Origin: JBDHDH01 sp039591615
Lineage (GTDB): Bacteria; Gemmatimonadota; Gemmatimonadetes; Gemmatimonadales; GWC2-71-9
Direction: 5' to 3'
DNA: 64,000 nucleotides
NCBI GenBank assembly: GCA_039591615.1
Contig: JBDHDH010000004.1
Span: forward strand, 8,775-72,774
Every line of letters starts with the position of its first letter. The first letter of the stretch is position 1. Positions 1-8,906 of this stretch are shown one piece after another. Made by a program: the position numbers and the translations under genes. The notes below the pieces were generated by a model. That model searched no databases, had not been told where the DNA came from, and saw nothing but the letters and a program-made list of their open reading frames with translations.

Positions 1-2000
1 TGCCCGACGGTCGTCACCACTGACTGGAAGTTCTGCCGCTCGTCCTCTGAGAACTCGGCCAACACCTTCTCGACCCGATCGGCAATTTGATCGGTCTGTT
101 CGACACGCGTCCCCGTGGGGGTTTCGATCTGAACGAATGCCATCGGGGGTGGGATATCCTCCGGAAAGAGCTCGATGCCGGCATTGAGCATTCCGAAGGT
201 CATGACAGCGACCACGACAGACGCACCCGCTCCGGCCAGCATGCGGAACCGATGCGTGAGCGCCCACCGCAAGACGCGTTCGTACCGCCGCAAGACGGTC
301 GGGAGCCCTTTGTGGATGAACCAATGGCCAAACGGTGCCATCGCATGCCGATAGATCCAGAACAAACCGATTGCCGTGAGACCGAGGAGCACGGTCGCCA
401 GCCAATCCACGATGAGCCCAACGAGCACCGCCAGCGCCATCGCACCCACGATCAACTTCCGGGCTGCCGGAGGGAGCGCCGTCTTCGGCCCCGTCTCCGG
501 ATCCAGCCACAGCGAGCAGAGAGTGGGATTGATCACCAGCCCCACGAACAACGACGACGAGAGGGTGATGATCAACGTGAGGGGTAAGTACTTCATGAAC
601 TCGCCGATGATGCCAGGCCACAAGGCCATGGGGGCGAAGGCGGCGAGTGTCGTGGCCGTCGAGGCGATGATGGGCATCGCCACTTCTCCAGTCCCCAACT
701 TCGCGGCCGTAACCCGGTCGTACCCCTCCTCCCGAAACCGGTAGATGTTCTCCACCACGACGATCCCGTTATCGACGAGCATACCGAGTGCCAGGATCAG
801 GCTGAAAAGCACCACGATGTTCATCGTGAAGCCCAGGAGCTGCATCACGCTGAACGAGATCAACATCGAGAGTGGAATCGCTATCCCGACGAACGATGCG
901 GTTTGCAACCCCAGGAAGAACAGAAGCACCCCCACCACCAGGATGAGTCCCGAGATGATATTGTTCTCGAGACTGCTCACCATCTCGTGAATGTCTTCCG
1001 ACTGGTCGGAGGTCATCTTGACGATGGTGCCGGGGGGGAACGAAGGCTCCAACTCCGCGATGACGCCCCTGACTCTATCTGCCGTCTCGATGATGTTCTC
1101 GCCGCTGCGCTTCGAGACGGACAGGGTCACTACCGGATTGCCGTCGAGTCGGGCGAAACTATCCCGCTCTTTGAACCCGAAGTCCACCGTGGCGACGTCT
1201 CGGATATAGATGGGCTGCCCACCTCGCGTGACGATGACGATGTCGGCGAGGGGATCGGTCGTCTCGAACTCTCCCGGCACGCGGACGAGATACTTCACGT
1301 TGCCGACGTCGATAGACCCACCCGGGATCGTGACGTTCTCGTTCCAGATCGCGTCGATGACATCGTCGAAGGCGAGACCGTAGAACTTGAGCTTCCCCAA
1401 GTCGACGTCGACCTGGACCTCGCGCTCCAAGCCCCCGGCGAGGTTGACCTCGAGAACGCTGGGAATTTGCTCGAGTCGATCCTGAATATCCTCCGCCACT
1501 TCGCGAAGCCGGACGAGATCATATTCCCCAGCGATGTTCACCTGCATGATGGGGAACTCCGAGAAGTTGATCTCGAAGATCTGCGGCTCCTCGGCAGCGT
1601 CCGGCAGGTCCGGTTTCGCGATGTCGACCTTTTCGCGGACCTGCTGCAGGGCCTCGTTCATGTCGATCCCGGCCGTGAATTCGACATTGATGCTCGAGTA
1701 CCCCTCGATCGAGGTCGACGTAACGCTCTTCACGTCCGCGATGGTGTTGAGCTCGTCCTCGATACGCCGCGTGATGAGCGTCTCGATGTCCCGGGGCGCC
1801 ACACCGGGGTAGATCGTGGTGACGATGATGTTGGGGATGGTGATTTCCGGATTGGCCTCCCGCGGAATCCGCGCGTATGCGACCAACCCCGATACGACCA
1901 AGATCACCACCAGCACGAGCGCGCTCGTGGGATGATCCACGGCAAGCGAAGTGAGCTTGAACTGCCTGAAGACGCCGCGCCCTTGTCGTTCGCGTGGCAT
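1..2000 (-). CDS. RND-family efflux pump inner-membrane subunit (partial, C-terminus beyond the window)
   Basis: Inner-membrane proton-driven RND pump of the HAE1/AcrB type; it should form a tripartite complex with the membrane-fusion protein and TolC-like protein encoded just upstream. About 666 residues are visible. They show an N-terminal membrane segment (about 20-42), a large periplasmic porter domain, a block of membrane helices from about residue 330, and TM4 with the relay motif GMLVDNGIVVVENIYR. The second acidic residue of the usual DD pair is Asn, which is common in this subgroup. The ATG directly follows the TAA of the fusion-protein gene (TAAATG), and a GGAGGAG ribosome site lies inside the end of that gene, so the two are translationally coupled. 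Substrate cannot be read from the sequence. Confidence 0.95.
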   Translation of the reverse strand, partial: MPRERQGRGVFRQFKLTSLAVDHPTSALVLVVILVVSGLVAYARIPREANPEITIPNIIVTTIYPGVAPRDIETLITRRIEDELNTIADVKSVTSTSIEGYSSINVEFTAGIDMNEALQQVREKVDIAKPDLPDAAEEPQIFEINFSEFPIMQVNIAGEYDLVRLREVAEDIQDRLEQIPSVLEVNLAGGLEREVQVDVDLGKLKFYGLAFDDVIDAIWNENVTIPGGSIDVGNVKYLVRVPGEFETTDPLADIVIVTRGGQPIYIRDVATVDFGFKERDSFARLDGNPVVTLSVSKRSGENIIETADRVRGVIAELEPSFPPGTIVKMTSDQSEDIHEMVSSLENNIISGLILVVGVLLFFLGLQTASFVGIAIPLSMLISFSVMQLLGFTMNIVVLFSLILALGMLVDNGIVVVENIYRFREEGYDRVTAAKLGTGEVAMPIIASTATTLAAFAPMALWPGIIGEFMKYLPLTLIITLSSSLFVGLVINPTLCSLWLDPETGPKTALPPAARKLIVGAMALAVLVGLIVDWLATVLLGLTAIGLFWIYRHAMAPFGHWFIHKGLPTVLRRYERVLRWALTHRFRMLAGAGASVVVAVMTFGMLNAGIELFPEDIPPPMAFVQIETPTGTRVEQTDQIADRVEKVLAEFSEDERQNFQSVVTTVG

Positions 2001-3137
2001 TTACCGCTCCTCCGGTACCACCGGCTCGTTCTGGTTCACGACACGGACCCGGCTTCCGTCATCCACCTGCATGTACCCCGCCGTGATGAGGAGATCACCG
2101 ATTTCGATTCCCTCCTCGATCACGGTCCGGTTCGCCGAACTCGGACCGAGGTTCACACGATGGGCCACGGCGTACAGCTTGCCGTCGCGCTCCTGCGCCA
2201 CGAACACTTTGTACCCATCCGCCGCCCGCTGCACGACCTCTTGCGGCACAACCATCACGTCCCGGAGTCGTTCCTGTTGCACCTGGACATTGGCCACCAT
2301 ATGGGGCTTCACGACGCGACCCGGGTTGCTCATCACGATCTCAATAGGGAATGTGCGGTTGCCAGGATCGACGCTGCTTCCCACGAATCCGATGCGCCCT
2401 TCGAATTCCCGACCCGGGAAGACGTCGAACCAGATCCGGGCGGGGTTTCCAACGCGAACTGAGCGAGCAAACCGCTCAGGAATGCCGGCGGCGATCTTGA
2501 CACGGGACGTGGCGACGATCTGCGCGATACGCGCGCCAATGGCCGCTATTTCTCCTTCCTCCAGATACTTCTCGTCGAAGACGCCTGTGACCGGTGCGGA
2601 AATGACCGTGCGAGTCAGCCGCTCTTCGAGCTGTGCCAGCCGTGCCGCGGCTTGTTCGGCCTGATACTTCGCCTGCAGGTACGCGATCTCAGTCCCGATT
2701 TTCTCGTCGATCCAGAGCTGTCGCTGCCGTTCGTACTGCTCGCGTGCGAGCTCCGCCGACGCTCGTGCCTCATCGACCTGAGCTGCAAGAAGATCGTCGT
2801 CGAGCCGAGCGATGGGCTGACCCCGCTCGACCCGCTGACCCTTCTCCGCGAGGAATGCCTCGATCCGGCCGGATTCCTCTGCAGCGACCGTCACGTCGTG
2901 GAATGCCTCCACCTCACCGGTCACCCGGATGAAATCCGCGAACTCGCCCAACGACACGGATGTCACTTCGACGTTGACGATCCGCACTCCGGCTTCTTCC
3001 GCCGGGGGCTGCTGCTCCGGATCGCCGTCGTCCCCTGCTGCTGGAGCACATGCTGCCACTGCGGCCGCCAAGAGTATCGCGACCGACCGTGCGGCCCAAT
3101 CGGCTCCATTGCTATGAGCTTGCCTCGTCATGCTCAT
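2001..3137 (-). CDS. RND efflux membrane-fusion protein (HlyD/AcrA family lipoprotein)
   Basis: Periplasmic adaptor linking the RND pump to the outer-membrane channel. The 378-residue protein starts with an export signal ending in a lipobox (AVAAC, Cys at about 30), so it should be lipid-anchored. It then has a barrel/lipoyl half-motif, a coiled-coil hairpin rich in Ala, Glu and Arg (about 105-175), a second lipoyl half and a beta-barrel domain. Its start overlaps the stop of the TolC-like gene by 4 bp (ATGA), and its stop abuts the RND start. A second in-frame ATG two codons downstream (3131) has better spacing from the GGGAG ribosome site, so the exact start could be either one. Confidence 0.95.
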   Translation of the reverse strand: MSMTRQAHSNGADWAARSVAILLAAAVAACAPAAGDDGDPEQQPPAEEAGVRIVNVEVTSVSLGEFADFIRVTGEVEAFHDVTVAAEESGRIEAFLAEKGQRVERGQPIARLDDDLLAAQVDEARASAELAREQYERQRQLWIDEKIGTEIAYLQAKYQAEQAAARLAQLEERLTRTVISAPVTGVFDEKYLEEGEIAAIGARIAQIVATSRVKIAAGIPERFARSVRVGNPARIWFDVFPGREFEGRIGFVGSSVDPGNRTFPIEIVMSNPGRVVKPHMVANVQVQQERLRDVMVVPQEVVQRAADGYKVFVAQERDGKLYAVAHRVNLGPSSANRTVIEEGIEIGDLLITAGYMQVDDGSRVRVVNQNEPVVPEER

Positions 3138-4630
3138 TGACTCCCGTTCTGCAGGGCGAGCCCGCCCGCTCTGTCGGGCACGGCACCGACCGCCGCTTCG
3201 AGTTGCGCACGGCTTGAGAGGTAATCGTACACCGCTCGCGCATAATTGAACTCGGATTCCCGGAGCGCCACCTCCGCATCCGTAATCTGGAGCTGCGAAC
3301 CCACCCCCGCATTGTACTCCGCCGATGCGATGTCGAAGCCACGCTGGGCCTGGTCTACGGCCCTGCGCTGCGCCGCCGCCCGGGCCAGCGCCTCCTGCAC
3401 AGCCTCCAGCGCCGTGCGCAGCTCGCTCACCGTCTCTTGCGCCGCCCGCTCACGCCTTGCCTCGTTCTGCCGAACGCGAGCACTCGCTTGGCCCGCCCGT
3501 GCGACGCGCGAGAATCCCGTGAAGATCGGCACCTCCACACGCAGTCCGGCAACGGTTGTGGTGGTCCGTTGGTTCGAGCTACCGAAAAAGTCGAGCCCAC
3601 CGTTCTCCTGCGCTGTGACATCGTAGCTCGAAAAAACGCTCAGCGTCGGGAAGAACTCGGCACGCTCGGCTGCGCGACGTGCCTCTTCCAAGGTGATTGT
3701 CACATCGATCTGTCTCAGATCAGTGCGCTGGCGAAGCGCCAGCGACGAGAGCTCGTCGACGCCCTGCTCCATCAACGCAGCCGAACCCACCACCCGGAGC
3801 AGAGCCGCGTTGTCGGGGGTGTTGCGATCGGGCGCCGAGAGATCGATCGTACTGAGGCTCCCCTCGAGACCGATCCCTCCCTCCGGATCGACCCCCATTT
3901 CCACCAGCAGCCGCCGCTTGGCAGCCGCCACGGCGTTCTCGGCCCGCTGCAGGTTGGGCTCGAGATTCGCGAGCTGCACCTCCAACCGCAGCACGTCGTA
4001 CTCGCTGGCCAGCCCCGCGCGATTGAGTGCCCGCGTCTCGTCCAGCGTCTCCCGCACTCGCTCGACGCTTCTCTCCGTGAGCCGAACCTGCTCTTCGGCC
4101 AGCAGCGCGTCGAGGTACGCCTGCCGCACCGCCGACACGACCTGTTGCGCCGTCCCCCGTACTCGCTCGGACTGGAGATCCTGGAACCTGCCCGCCGCGC
4201 TCACGCCGATGAATGCCTGGGCCTCGAAAACCGGCTGGTCCAGGCTCAACGTTGCGCGCCAGGTGTTGTCGGACCCGAACCGCACCGGAATGAGGTCGTC
4301 CGGTGCGGCGTTCGGGTCGAAGATGATCGCCGGTAGGAACGCCTGCTGCACTTGGAGATTCCGGGCATAGGAGGCGCTCGCCCGCACGTCGGGCATGACG
4401 CTCGCCCAAGCTTCGCGCACCTGCTGACCCGCCTCCTCGAACTGCATCTCGGCATCTCGTAGCACTCGGCTGTTGTCCAATGCAACCTGGATGCTCTGGG
4501 TCAACGAGATCGACTGGGGACGCAGCTCTTGCGCAGCGGCGGGGACGACCGCCAGTGCGACCAACAGGACTGCCCCGACCGCAGGCCCGCATCGTCGCCC
4601 TTGGCGCCGAATCGCCGTTAATCCCATCAT
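3134..4630 (-). CDS. TolC-family outer-membrane efflux protein
   Basis: Outer-membrane channel of the tripartite pump. The 498-residue protein starts with MMGLT, has a signal peptide ending near AVVPAAAQE, and then two repeated OEP halves rich in long amphipathic helices (for example the stretches around residues 150-250 and 370-450). I chose the ATG at 4630 because it overlaps the tetR stop (ATGA) and has a GGAGGG ribosome site just upstream. An open frame reaching further up to 4807 lies inside tetR and adds a non-signal-like extension, so it was discarded. Family usual length is about 450-500 residues. Confidence 0.93.
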   Translation of the reverse strand: MMGLTAIRRQGRRCGPAVGAVLLVALAVVPAAAQELRPQSISLTQSIQVALDNSRVLRDAEMQFEEAGQQVREAWASVMPDVRASASYARNLQVQQAFLPAIIFDPNAAPDDLIPVRFGSDNTWRATLSLDQPVFEAQAFIGVSAAGRFQDLQSERVRGTAQQVVSAVRQAYLDALLAEEQVRLTERSVERVRETLDETRALNRAGLASEYDVLRLEVQLANLEPNLQRAENAVAAAKRRLLVEMGVDPEGGIGLEGSLSTIDLSAPDRNTPDNAALLRVVGSAALMEQGVDELSSLALRQRTDLRQIDVTITLEEARRAAERAEFFPTLSVFSSYDVTAQENGGLDFFGSSNQRTTTTVAGLRVEVPIFTGFSRVARAGQASARVRQNEARRERAAQETVSELRTALEAVQEALARAAAQRRAVDQAQRGFDIASAEYNAGVGSQLQITDAEVALRESEFNYARAVYDYLSSRAQLEAAVGAVPDRAGGLALQNGSQ

Positions 4631-5304
4631 ACACGCCCTCCTGAGTCGGTCCGGGCATCTTCGACCGACCGAGCCCGAATACCGTCGACGATGAACGGAC
4701 CGAACGCGTCGTAGAGCTCCACCGGTGACATCGGTATGCACTGGCCCTCGCATAGAGGCTCCGTACAGGAGAGCACCAGCGTCACGAGGCCGTGCACCGA
4801 GCTCCACAGGTAGAGAGACATGAGATCCGGGTCGGCTCGCCGGATGGTTCCGGCCTCCATCGCGTCGACGACGCCCTGCCGGAGAAGGTGATACCCCCCG
4901 CCCTCCGGCAAGTCCTGCATCGACCGTTCGTGCTGCGGTTGGATGCTGAAGATGACCCGGAAATACGCCTGATTCTCCAGGGCGAAGCGGAGATACGCCT
5001 CAGCCAACGCCCGGATGCGACGGAGTGACCCTTTGGGGTGCGCTGCCATCCCGCGCTCGAGATAGTCACCAAACCGCTCAAACCCCATGCGCACCACTCG
5101 GTCTACGAGATCCTGCTTTCCCTTGAAGTAGTGATAGATGGCGGTCGCGCTCACGCCGACCCGCTCCGCCACCATGCGCATCGAGAGGCCCGCGATCCCG
5201 CCCTTGGCCAAGAGATCCCGGGCTGCCTCGAGGATCGCGGCTTCGAGTTGCGCCGAACGCCGTCGCTGCTCCGAATCGGCCGGCGAAGTTGTCGATGATG
5301 TCAT
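4627..5304 (-). CDS. TetR/AcrR-family transcriptional regulator
   Basis: First gene of the efflux operon and its likely repressor. In 225 residues, the N-terminal helix-turn-helix (about 20-68) carries the family core SATAIYHYFKGKQDLVDRVV. The C-terminal half is a variable ligand-binding domain, with a possible WHG-type C-terminal domain. It is co-transcribed with the pump genes, and the stop overlaps the TolC start by 4 bp. Three phased palindromes upstream (5391-5429) are the natural candidates for its operators, which would make the system autoregulated. The ligand is unknown. Confidence 0.93.
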   Translation of the reverse strand: MTSSTTSPADSEQRRRSAQLEAAILEAARDLLAKGGIAGLSMRMVAERVGVSATAIYHYFKGKQDLVDRVVRMGFERFGDYLERGMAAHPKGSLRRIRALAEAYLRFALENQAYFRVIFSIQPQHERSMQDLPEGGGYHLLRQGVVDAMEAGTIRRADPDLMSLYLWSSVHGLVTLVLSCTEPLCEGQCIPMSPVELYDAFGPFIVDGIRARSVEDARTDSGGRV

Positions 5305-5479
5305 GTACCGATCACTTGTTCATAGTCTGTCTATATAATGACACGCAATGAAGCACATTGTGGATGATTTGTAGAAATTATTCCATCGGTTAACGCTGTT
5401 AATATAACGCCGTTAACCTAACACTGTTAACATACGGATGGAAGGGGGTGGAGGTTTCAGCAGCCCGACCGCGATGGTC
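5305..5479 (-). promoter_or_regulatory. AT-rich promoter region of the tetR-efflux operon
   Basis: This 175-bp gap between the tetR start and the end of the upstream ABC permease gene is strikingly AT-rich compared with its surroundings. It contains several TATA-like hexamers on the minus strand (for example around 5330-5340 and 5376-5382), and the three operator palindromes sit upstream of these. I could not fix one -35/-10 pair with normal spacing, so the exact transcription start is unresolved. Confidence 0.6.
5391..5429. repeat. Three phased TAACnnnGTTA palindromes, candidate TetR operators
   Basis: Perfect 11-bp inverted repeats TAACGCTGTTA (5391-5401), TAACGCCGTTA (5405-5415) and TAACACTGTTA (5419-5429), each starting exactly 14 bp after the previous one. 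Most are extended by further T/A so that a GTTAAC core recurs. Their position upstream of an autogenous tetR gene and their symmetry fit binding of TetR-family dimers, possibly cooperatively. Which protein binds is inference. Confidence 0.7.
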
Positions 5480-6520
5480 TCAGTGCCAGCGGAAGATCTT
5501 GAGCGCCAGGCCGAAGCTCCCGAGCCCCCACGCCACCATGATCCCCAGAAGCGGCGTGGTGGCTGCGAGTCCCGTCCCGTCCAGCATGACGCCGCGAAGG
5601 GCGTCGTTGAGAGCGGTGAGCGGCAAGGCCACGAGGAACGGCTGCATGACGTCGGGGAAGTTCGAATAGGCGAAGAACACGCCCGAACAAATCCACATCG
5701 GCACCATCACCACGTTCAGGAGGCCCGAAACACCTTCCACCGTCTTCGACCGGCTGGCTACCAGCAGGCCGAGCCCGGCGAATGCGAGCGCGCCCAGCAC
5801 CACGATCGCCGTGATGGCAAGGACCGATCCTCGGACAGGGACGCCGAAGATGAGAACACCGAAGACGAGCAACAACCCAACCTCCGCCCCGAGGAAGACC
5901 AAACGGCTCAACATGAAGGCGACGAGGAACTGACTCCGGCTCATGGGAGAGGCGAGCAATCGCTTCAGGAGCCGCTCCTTCCTCGTCTTCACGATGCCGA
6001 ATCCCACCCCCCACATGCCCGTCCCCATGATGCCCATACCCAGCAACCCTGGAAGTAGGAAGTCGATGTAGCGCGCTCCTGGTTCGGTCACCCGCACCTC
6101 CTGAATGGTGCGCACGTCCTGGCGACCGCTGGCGCGCTGGATGGCCCGATCCGTGACCAGTCTGGCCACCAGACTCTCCTCGCGGGTCGAGTCGTATTGA
6201 AAGACCAGAGGGGTCCCGGGGTGAACGACGAGGGATACCCGACCGGTTCGCAACTGGCGATAGGCTTCCGCGGAATCCAGCAGCACGGGATCGAGGCCGG
6301 GGGCGGCCTCCAACGTCGCGACGATCTCCTCGGCCTCCGGACCCGCCCGGACGGCGACGTGCGCCGTGGGCATGCCACGACTCTTGAACGCCAAGCCGAG
6401 GGCCAGCGCCAAGAGAATCGGGAAGGCGAAGATCCAGAACATCGCCTCGGGCTCCCGCGTGAATTCCCGGATCCGCCACAAGGTCAGTTGATAGAGGGGG
6501 CTGCGCCCTGGGTCACTCAT
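5480..6520 (-). CDS. ABC-2 type transporter permease
   Basis: Membrane subunit of an ABC exporter. The 346-residue protein has one N-terminal membrane helix (about 25-45), an extracytoplasmic domain of about 130 residues, and then five or six C-terminal helices from about residue 170, the usual ABC2_membrane_3 layout of DrrB/NatB-like exporters. Its start overlaps the end of the ATPase gene by 8 bp, so the pair is one operon. Substrate is unknown; drug, lipid or sodium export are all seen in the family. Confidence 0.9.
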   Translation of the reverse strand: MSDPGRSPLYQLTLWRIREFTREPEAMFWIFAFPILLALALGLAFKSRGMPTAHVAVRAGPEAEEIVATLEAAPGLDPVLLDSAEAYRQLRTGRVSLVVHPGTPLVFQYDSTREESLVARLVTDRAIQRASGRQDVRTIQEVRVTEPGARYIDFLLPGLLGMGIMGTGMWGVGFGIVKTRKERLLKRLLASPMSRSQFLVAFMLSRLVFLGAEVGLLLVFGVLIFGVPVRGSVLAITAIVVLGALAFAGLGLLVASRSKTVEGVSGLLNVVMVPMWICSGVFFAYSNFPDVMQPFLVALPLTALNDALRGVMLDGTGLAATTPLLGIMVAWGLGSFGLALKIFRWH

Positions 6521-7442
6521 CCCTCAGGTGCCTCCCCGTGAGGGCAAGGAACACGTCCTCCAGTGTCGCGTGGTGCGTGACGAGCTCACTGAGCATGCCA
6601 CCCCGAGCGTTCAGCAGCGCCATCAACGCGGGCACGGTCTCGTGGACGCGGTTGACCGTGAGACGCGTCTTCCCGTCGCCGTTGGCTATGCCCTCGACCC
6701 CCGGAAGCGCCTCGAGGGATTGGTCGTCGATCGTGACCCCATCGGCCACGGCGAACTCGACGACATGCTGTGCCCCCAGGGAATCGATGAGCTCGCTGGG
6801 GGTCCCCAAAGCGATGATCCGGCCATGATCGATCACCGCCACTCGATGGCACAGGCGTTGGGCCTCTTCCATGTAGTGCGTGGTCAGCAAGACGGTCCCA
6901 CCGTGGCGCCGGAAGTCCTCGATGATATCCCATAGCTGGCGACGGGACTGGGGATCCAGTCCGGTGGTAGGCTCGTCGAGGAACAGGATGTCAGGCGTGC
7001 ACACCAGGGCGCAAGCAACCGCCAGCCGCTGCCGCTGACCGCCCGAGAGCTTGCTGACCCAGGCCCGTTGCTTCTCCCGGAGCTGGACCATCTCCAGCAC
7101 CTCGTCCAGGGTCGTTCCGTGGCGATAGAAGCTGCGGAAGAGCGTGATCACCTCTTCCACGGTGAGCTTGTCTGGAAGCCGCGTCTCCTGGAGTTGCGTG
7201 CCCATGCGCTGTCGAAGCTCTCGAGCGTGCGTGCGCCACGGGAGGCCGAGGACCTCCACCGAGCCGGCATCGGGCTCAATGAGTCCCTGGATGATCTCGA
7301 TGGTCGTGGTCTTCCCGGCACCATTCGGTCCCAGCATCCCGAAGCACTCTCCGCGCTGTACCTCGAGATCCAGCCCGTCGACCGCGGTGACGTCGCCGTA
7401 GCGCTTGAGCAGTCCTCGACAGGAGATGGCGGCGGTGCTCAT
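6513..7442 (-). CDS. ABC transporter ATP-binding protein (DrrA/NatA-like)
   Basis: Energises the adjacent ABC-2 permease. The 309-residue protein has Walker A GPNGAGKTT (about 38-46), Q-loop region, signature LSGGQRQR (about 133-140), Walker B DILFLDEP and the switch His in TTHYMEE, followed by a C-terminal regulatory extension of about 80 residues typical of drug-export ATPases. Only 17 bp separate its ATG from the proposed start of the divergent gene at 7460, so the two promoters must overlap or lie inside coding sequence. Confidence 0.93.
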   Translation of the reverse strand: MSTAAISCRGLLKRYGDVTAVDGLDLEVQRGECFGMLGPNGAGKTTTIEIIQGLIEPDAGSVEVLGLPWRTHARELRQRMGTQLQETRLPDKLTVEEVITLFRSFYRHGTTLDEVLEMVQLREKQRAWVSKLSGGQRQRLAVACALVCTPDILFLDEPTTGLDPQSRRQLWDIIEDFRRHGGTVLLTTHYMEEAQRLCHRVAVIDHGRIIALGTPSELIDSLGAQHVVEFAVADGVTIDDQSLEALPGVEGIANGDGKTRLTVNRVHETVPALMALLNARGGMLSELVTHHATLEDVFLALTGRHLRDE

Positions 7443-7459
7443 ACGATAGAATCAAGGGA

Positions 7460-8896
7460 GTGACTGGCCCGGAAGCAACCTCCTCCCTCCGTTGGTGGCG
7501 TCGACGCTTCGCTGCGGTGAGTTTCCTGGGCATGTATGTCACCGTCTCGGCGCTCGGCGTCGCGCTCGCCTGGACCCTTCTGCTTCTCCAAGTGGAACCG
7601 GTGCCCACCTGGTTCTACGTCTTCGTGTGGTATCCGACGCTCACGCTTGCCGACGGCGTATCCAGCCGGATTCGAGGGGACCCTCCACTGCTGAGTCACC
7701 CGGGGCTCGTCGCGTCGCTGTTTCTCTGGTCCCCTGTGGTGTGGCTCCTCTTCGAAGCCATCAATTTCCGCATCGCAAACTGGTACTACGTATTCCTTCC
7801 GGCCCCCTTGGCGGAGCGCTGGACGGGCATCCTGTTGTCGTTCGCCACCGTCGTGCCCGCGGTGATCCTGGCAGAACGAATGCTGCACGCGTTGGGGTCC
7901 GGGCGACGCTGGCGCATCCGGCCGATTCGGACACGTTCCTGGGAGCTGCACGCGGCACTGCTCATCGGGTTGGCATCGCTCGCCCTCGCCCTCGCACGCC
8001 CACAGCTGTTCTTTCCCCTCGTTTGGGGGGCAGTGTGGCTCCTCGCCGATCCCTACGTCGCCCGCCATCGGGCTGAATGGTCGCTCCTTCGTGACCTGGA
8101 GAAAGGTGAGGTCGGCCGCATCGTGAGACTGATGCTGGGCGGGCTGGCCATCGGCCTGCTCTGGGAGTCGTACAATGCGTGGGCGCGGGGGAAGTGGATC
8201 TACACGGTGCCGTGGCTCGAGGAACTCAAGCTCTTCGAGATGCCTCCGTTCGGGTTTCTTGGGTTCCCGTTCTTCGCGCTGGAAGCCTGGAGCCTCTATC
8301 ACGCGCTGTGCGTTGTCGGGGTCGCGGTACCAGTAGGGCAGGCCGACTGGCGGGGCCCCGGATCAGCGGATGGATCGAGTCGGACGGCGGATCGTCAGAT
8401 CGCCACCCCGCGACGTGCCCTTCGACCAATCCGGTCCCTCGCCGCCGGCACGCTCGCGTTGGCATTCTCCATCGCAACATTGCTGGGCATGGAGCGATGG
8501 ACCATCAGTTCGGTGGTACCGACGCTGGCCGAGGTCCCCGGAATTACCCTCGACCAGGTGCGGAAACTGCGCGCAGCCGGCTTCGGATCGGCTTTCGACC
8601 TCGGTCGATCACAGACGACATTTGGGCGTCGCTCGGGCATTCCGTCCGACGTGGCCCGAGACCTTCAGGAGAGCGCTCGACTGATCACGCTCCGAGGCAT
8701 CGGCGCGGAGCACGGACGGCGTCTCGCCACGTTCGGCATTCGTACCGTCTGTCAGCTGCGCGATCGCGATCCCACAGCGCTATGGACGATGTTTCACGAT
8801 CGAACGGCTGTCGCGCGGTCGACGGGACCGCCGATTCGACCCACTCCCGCCGAGGTGCGGGTTTGGGTGCGAGCCGCGCAGCGGCACTGCCCTTAG
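7460..8896 (+). CDS. Polytopic membrane protein with C-terminal helix-hairpin-helix region
   Basis: Function unknown. In about 478 residues, the first ~330 hold seven to nine hydrophobic segments (first at about 18-45), rich in Trp and Arg. The last ~120 are soluble and contain two repeats of the type EVPGITLDQVRKLRAAGF and LRGIGAEHGRRLATFGI, which look like DUF4332-style helix-hairpin-helix modules. The GTG at 7460 sits directly against an AAGGGAG element with no spacer, so translation may really begin further in, for instance at the in-frame ATG 7532. Such a membrane/HhH pairing suggests a membrane-tethered binding module, but this is inference. Confidence 0.75.
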   Translation: MTGPEATSSLRWWRRRFAAVSFLGMYVTVSALGVALAWTLLLLQVEPVPTWFYVFVWYPTLTLADGVSSRIRGDPPLLSHPGLVASLFLWSPVVWLLFEAINFRIANWYYVFLPAPLAERWTGILLSFATVVPAVILAERMLHALGSGRRWRIRPIRTRSWELHAALLIGLASLALALARPQLFFPLVWGAVWLLADPYVARHRAEWSLLRDLEKGEVGRIVRLMLGGLAIGLLWESYNAWARGKWIYTVPWLEELKLFEMPPFGFLGFPFFALEAWSLYHALCVVGVAVPVGQADWRGPGSADGSSRTADRQIATPRRALRPIRSLAAGTLALAFSIATLLGMERWTISSVVPTLAEVPGITLDQVRKLRAAGFGSAFDLGRSQTTFGRRSGIPSDVARDLQESARLITLRGIGAEHGRRLATFGIRTVCQLRDRDPTALWTMFHDRTAVARSTGPPIRPTPAEVRVWVRAAQRHCP

Positions 8897-8906
8897 CTTT
8901 GGTCTG

